From NCBI GenBank assembly GCA_023974075.1, contig CM043800.1, forward strand, positions 28,101,452-28,165,451: a DNA stretch of 64,000 nt, written 5' to 3'. A program made the position numbers and the translations under genes. This stretch comes from Chaenocephalus aceratus (taxonomy: Eukaryota > Chordata > Actinopteri > Perciformes > Channichthyidae). Positions 60,973-64,000 of this stretch are shown here, piece after piece. How positions within the stretch are numbered: the stretch's first letter is position 1; the number at the start of each line of letters is the position of its first letter. The notes under the pieces were generated by a model. That model ran no database searches. It saw nothing but the letters and a program-made list of their open reading frames with translations, and was not told the DNA's origin.

Positions 60973-61629
60973 CTTCGGTAGGAGGTGGGCCCGTCGGCGG
61001 AGGCTCTTTACGGTGAAGCGGACACAATGTCCGCACGAGCCGGGGTTGTCGATAGCGCCTCAGGCGTGTTCCAGCCCGAGGCAGGACGAACAGACCTGGT
61101 GTGTGTCTGTGCCCGAGATCTTCAACCCGCAGCCGCAGAGTCGAACCACCGAGTCCCTGACTCCTCTGGTGTGAGGGAGAGGGGCGTCCATCTTGTTCGC
61201 CTCGTGGCGTGGAGAGGGCCCGCTCTCGACAGGTAGGGTGGGAGAAAAAGATGTTACCACCTTGTCCTTAATCTGGAGAAAAGGACGGTGTGGGTCTTTT
61301 ATTCCCGGAGAATACTGACTGGTGTGACAGTATGCTCTTTTAATCCTTTCTTCCTCCGTGGAGAAGAGAAAAGAAAAAACTTCCTCGCACCGTGGTGTCG
61401 GTAGAGAGGGAGCGAGCTCGCAACAGGTGTGCTGCTAGCTTAAAAAATTAGACCTACCTTACTTTCTCGGGAAGAGAAGGGCGAGGTCGATTTTAATACT
61501 AACAGCGTTAGTACTACCGTCTTCCTGCGAAGCAGAAGGAGTAGCCGGCGAGTGCCCGTCGACCGAAATGGGTATTTGGGTTCAGTCTGTGGACCGTTAA
61601 GCTTGTCCGGCTACTGTAGAGATGTGCTC

Positions 61630-61795
61630 TGAAGCGAGAAGAGGTGTTTGAATGACGCATGCGTCGTGGCGCAAGCTACTTATAGGGGGTGAATTCCCTG
61701 ACGCTGACGTCAAGATCACCAGCCAATCAGGATTGGCGTAATGAGATTGATGCTTCTGTTTGCTCCGCGATGAGGCGCATCCCATAGTGAGACAT
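61630..61795 (-). repeat. DIRS inverted terminal repeat with promoter motifs, 5' side of element
   Basis: Complement of 57169-57339. Read in the element's sense (minus strand) it has paired CCAAT boxes (about 61722-61737), the CRE TGACGTCA (61705-61712) and a TATA-like CTATAAGTAG (61676-61685), in the usual promoter order. A start site about 30 bp on would fall near 61640-61650, upstream of gag. Confidence 0.85.
61676..61740 (-). promoter_or_regulatory. Likely DIRS internal promoter (CCAAT-CRE-TATA)
   Basis: The three motifs lie within 65 bp in the correct order and sense toward gag. The identical set in the other inverted repeat points inward from the opposite end and would give antisense transcripts. 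Motif presence is seen; activity is inferred. Confidence 0.6.
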
Positions 61796-61806
61796 CGAAT
61801 GAGAAC

Positions 61807-64000
61807 ATGAATGTACTGAAAGATTTCTGTCAAATAAAATCCTAATAATCACACATTATAGACACACACATGTAGATAGAGACTTTTACTAATATACCTT
61901 CTTGCACAAGATACTAATGAGTCGTTTTGTTTGTTTTGATCTTATTAGCTAAACCTTTTGGATGAATAATGTACTGTTCCTCAGACTGGAGTGTAATATA
62001 ACATCAGTTAAAGGTATTTAATGAAAGACTTTTGAACTGCTGTAGAGATTCACCTGACCTTCTGCATCGTAACATTGTTTGAACATGTTGGTTGTACAGA
62101 ATACTCAGAATTAGAAGATTTATATTTGATAGTGTTCATTGTACAACAACATGCATTTTGGAACAGCACTGTGGATAGAAAAAATAATGAATATTGGCAC
62201 ATTTTCATTGATTCAATTGCTTATTTATTATGTATCACCGTATTTTTGAAACCTTGACGTGGCTATTCAATTGTTTTCTTAGACAAAATTATGAGATAAA
62301 CAAACATGTAAGTTGTCAGCCCAACATTTAGTTTTTTTTATTATCTGACAGCAGTAAAGCCGATCCCAATCTATAGTATACATCTTCTCCCTGGTTTGAC
62401 CTCAAAGAAACTGCATACAATTAACGAGGTTTAATTACCAAACAAACAACACCATGTAGCTTTTGTTAATCATGAAATGAGGGGATTTTGTTGATGAAAT
62501 GCAGGGGTCATACCCTAGCTCTTCCCTTCATCTCTCTTGTTCAATCCATCTTCTGTATTTGCACCTTGGGGTGATTACCAGGGCGAAGGTGTGAAGATTT
62601 GACACTCGGCAGATAGATTCATTTACTGCCACTGCCGGACCTGGAGGTGATAATGAGGTTGAGGATTAAAAGCAGACAATCAGTCGACCCGTGACGAGGG
62701 CTGCGCCACCTCCTCCCCCTCCTCCCCCTCTGACACTCCTCCACCGCCTTGTTAAAATATACTACTCCTTTTCTTCACCCCGTTTTTTGCTGATCTCCAA
62801 TGTAATTACACACTAATCTCTGACTCTAAGGGAAAGGGATGGATAGTGTGAGAAATGAGGAGAGTGAGGTGGAGCAAGAGAGGGAGAGGTTTAGAAAATT
62901 ACAAACTTTGTAGGGTTTCATTCTTATATATCTTTATTCACCCGTTGATGTTCAGATTGGTAGATTTGAGCCACTGAGCAGATTCCATTCTTTCATTTGA
63001 ACCAATTCTCAGTTTTGACATACAGTACATGACTGTCGCGCAGACTGACATGACCCAAAGCTTACGGGACATTTAATCAACACCGTGATATCCACTTTGC
63101 GCAACCTCAATAGCGTCAGACGAATGGAAACAAAAGACTCTGAAGTTGCGACACTTCTGTTCCTATAACTTCTAAAAAATATATATATATTTCCCTCCTT
63201 GCGTTACTCCTGAACCATGGAAATTTGGATTGTTTCCTGGTTCAAGATCTTTAAGTAAAGGCAATGACTATTTTTAGTGCAACTCCCCGGGCAAATGTCA
63301 GGCTGTTGACCTTCGTTGCGTTTATCAAACTCTACCTATATAAAGGTTATACATATTTTATGGGAATTGTTGTGGTTATAGAAACATTTACTCAAGATGA
63401 GGATTGGAATCATCCAATCTGGATAAATACCAAAGGGATCTTGGGCAGATATGAATAGACATTAGTCTGTTTCACTTCAACAACATATTGTGATACAAAG
63501 CCAATACAAAGTGACTTTTGATTAGAGCTCATCAAAGGGCAAACATCTGATTTGGGACGTTTTAGGTTCCGTGTGAAAGCTGGTGAGGCTTCACCTGCAA
63601 TGTTTGTTTATTCTTTGGCATCGATCATGGCACCTTGATGTTCCCATGATATTTGCCCTGCATACCCAGATCTATTTTTGGTCTCGATACATCTAACACC
63701 GTCACGGCGCTCCTCCAGAGCCGCTCTGCGCCCGTGCGCCCACAGTGTCTCGCTGTGCTGTGTAACCATCCTGAGTTAACCTTTCCTGAAGGCACAGGGA
63801 AGCCCAGGCATGGAGCACTCTTTAGCATAATGAGTATGTTCATCAAAGACTGCGATGTGCTGGAAGGGCCGCCGGAATCACCAACACACGCAGCCATCAA
63901 CACACCTAATGCTAATGTGCGTGTAGGCATGTAGGTGTGTGCGTGTTTCCTGCTGAGCTGGGAACAGGGCCACAGGTGATGGCTATTTAAATTACACATG
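61807..64000. other. Intron DNA right of the DIRS element, nothing assigned
   Basis: No coding similarity on either strand. Segments 62560-62760 and 63640-63860 are GC-richer and look less neutral. A short TA run is at about 63180-63191. Confidence 0.5.

Larger units (their letters stand above)
57122..61803 (-). mobile_element. DIRS-type tyrosine-recombinase retrotransposon, defective
   Basis: Inverted terminal repeats at 57169-57339 and 61630-61795, with an internal complementary region at 57362-57459. AAC flanks both ends (57119-57121, 61804-61806) and the complement GTT joins the two terminus copies inside (57418-57420). This is the DIRS architecture, integrating from a circle without ordinary target duplication. 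On the minus strand come gag, reverse transcriptase, RNase H, a connector and the C-terminal part of a tyrosine recombinase, all with frameshifts. The N-terminal half of the recombinase appears deleted. Confidence 0.9.

Noticed and set aside
57122..61803. LTR retrotransposon or retrovirus-like provirus
   Set aside because: No direct LTRs and no protease or DDE integrase; repeats are inverted, an internal complementary region is present and the recombinase is of the tyrosine type, all pointing to DIRS.
63625..63999. ORFs near the right edge as a further dgkb exon
   Set aside because: No similarity to the DAGK accessory domain and no phase-2 acceptor giving the expected KNKFWYFEFG-like start.

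Overview
The window is vertebrate nuclear DNA, almost certainly from a teleost fish and probably a percomorph. It holds split exons with canonical GT/AG introns, one protein very close to vertebrate diacylglycerol kinase beta, and many fish-type transposable elements (Rex3, L2-type and Tx1-like LINEs, a DIRS retrotransposon, Tc1/mariner, piggyBac-like and hAT-like non-autonomous elements). There are no operons, and I saw no tRNA, rRNA or CRISPR array.

Layout. Bases 1-13240 are intergenic or distal upstream DNA, AT-rich, with LINE remnants (a Tx1-like fragment, a short LINE tail with (AAG)n, and a 2.6 kb L2-type element on the minus strand) and a 23-25 bp minisatellite. Bases 13240-13820 look like the 5' end of the gene: GA/CT-rich DNA and a likely non-coding first exon ending at a good splice donor. 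From 16022 to 50856 I could assemble nineteen coding exons of dgkb on the plus strand. Every donor, acceptor and phase agrees, giving 591 codons plus 2 nt. The order is N-terminal recoverin-homology region, two canonical EF-hand loops, two complete C1 zinc fingers, a short linker and the DAGK catalytic domain including GGDGT. The gene is still open at the right edge: the DAGK accessory domain is not found, so the last 13.1 kb are the first part of a large intron.

That terminal intron is a transposon nest. A 4.54 kb element with inverted termini of about 0.5 kb and a perfect 8-bp target duplication (51121-55660) carries a broken Rex3 retrotransposon. At 57122-61803 lies a DIRS-type tyrosine-recombinase retrotransposon on the minus strand, with inverted repeats, an internal complementary region, AAC at both borders, and remnants of gag, RT, RNase H and recombinase. 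Its inverted repeats carry CCAAT, CRE and TATA motifs, and its interior has three NRF1-like sites in a 45-bp tandem repeat.

Other introns contain two large fold-back elements, one on each side of the 50-nt exon that encodes most of EF-hand loop 1: a Tc1/mariner-derived palindrome with telomere-like repeats, and a piggyBac-like palindrome with nearly identical 0.8 kb arms. There are also three members of a TTAA-flanked MITE family, a hAT-like MITE, a (CA)~90 microsatellite and a 26-nt poly-G tract. No wholly new gene system is visible. The unusual items are the structure of the mobile elements and how they sit around dgkb exons.
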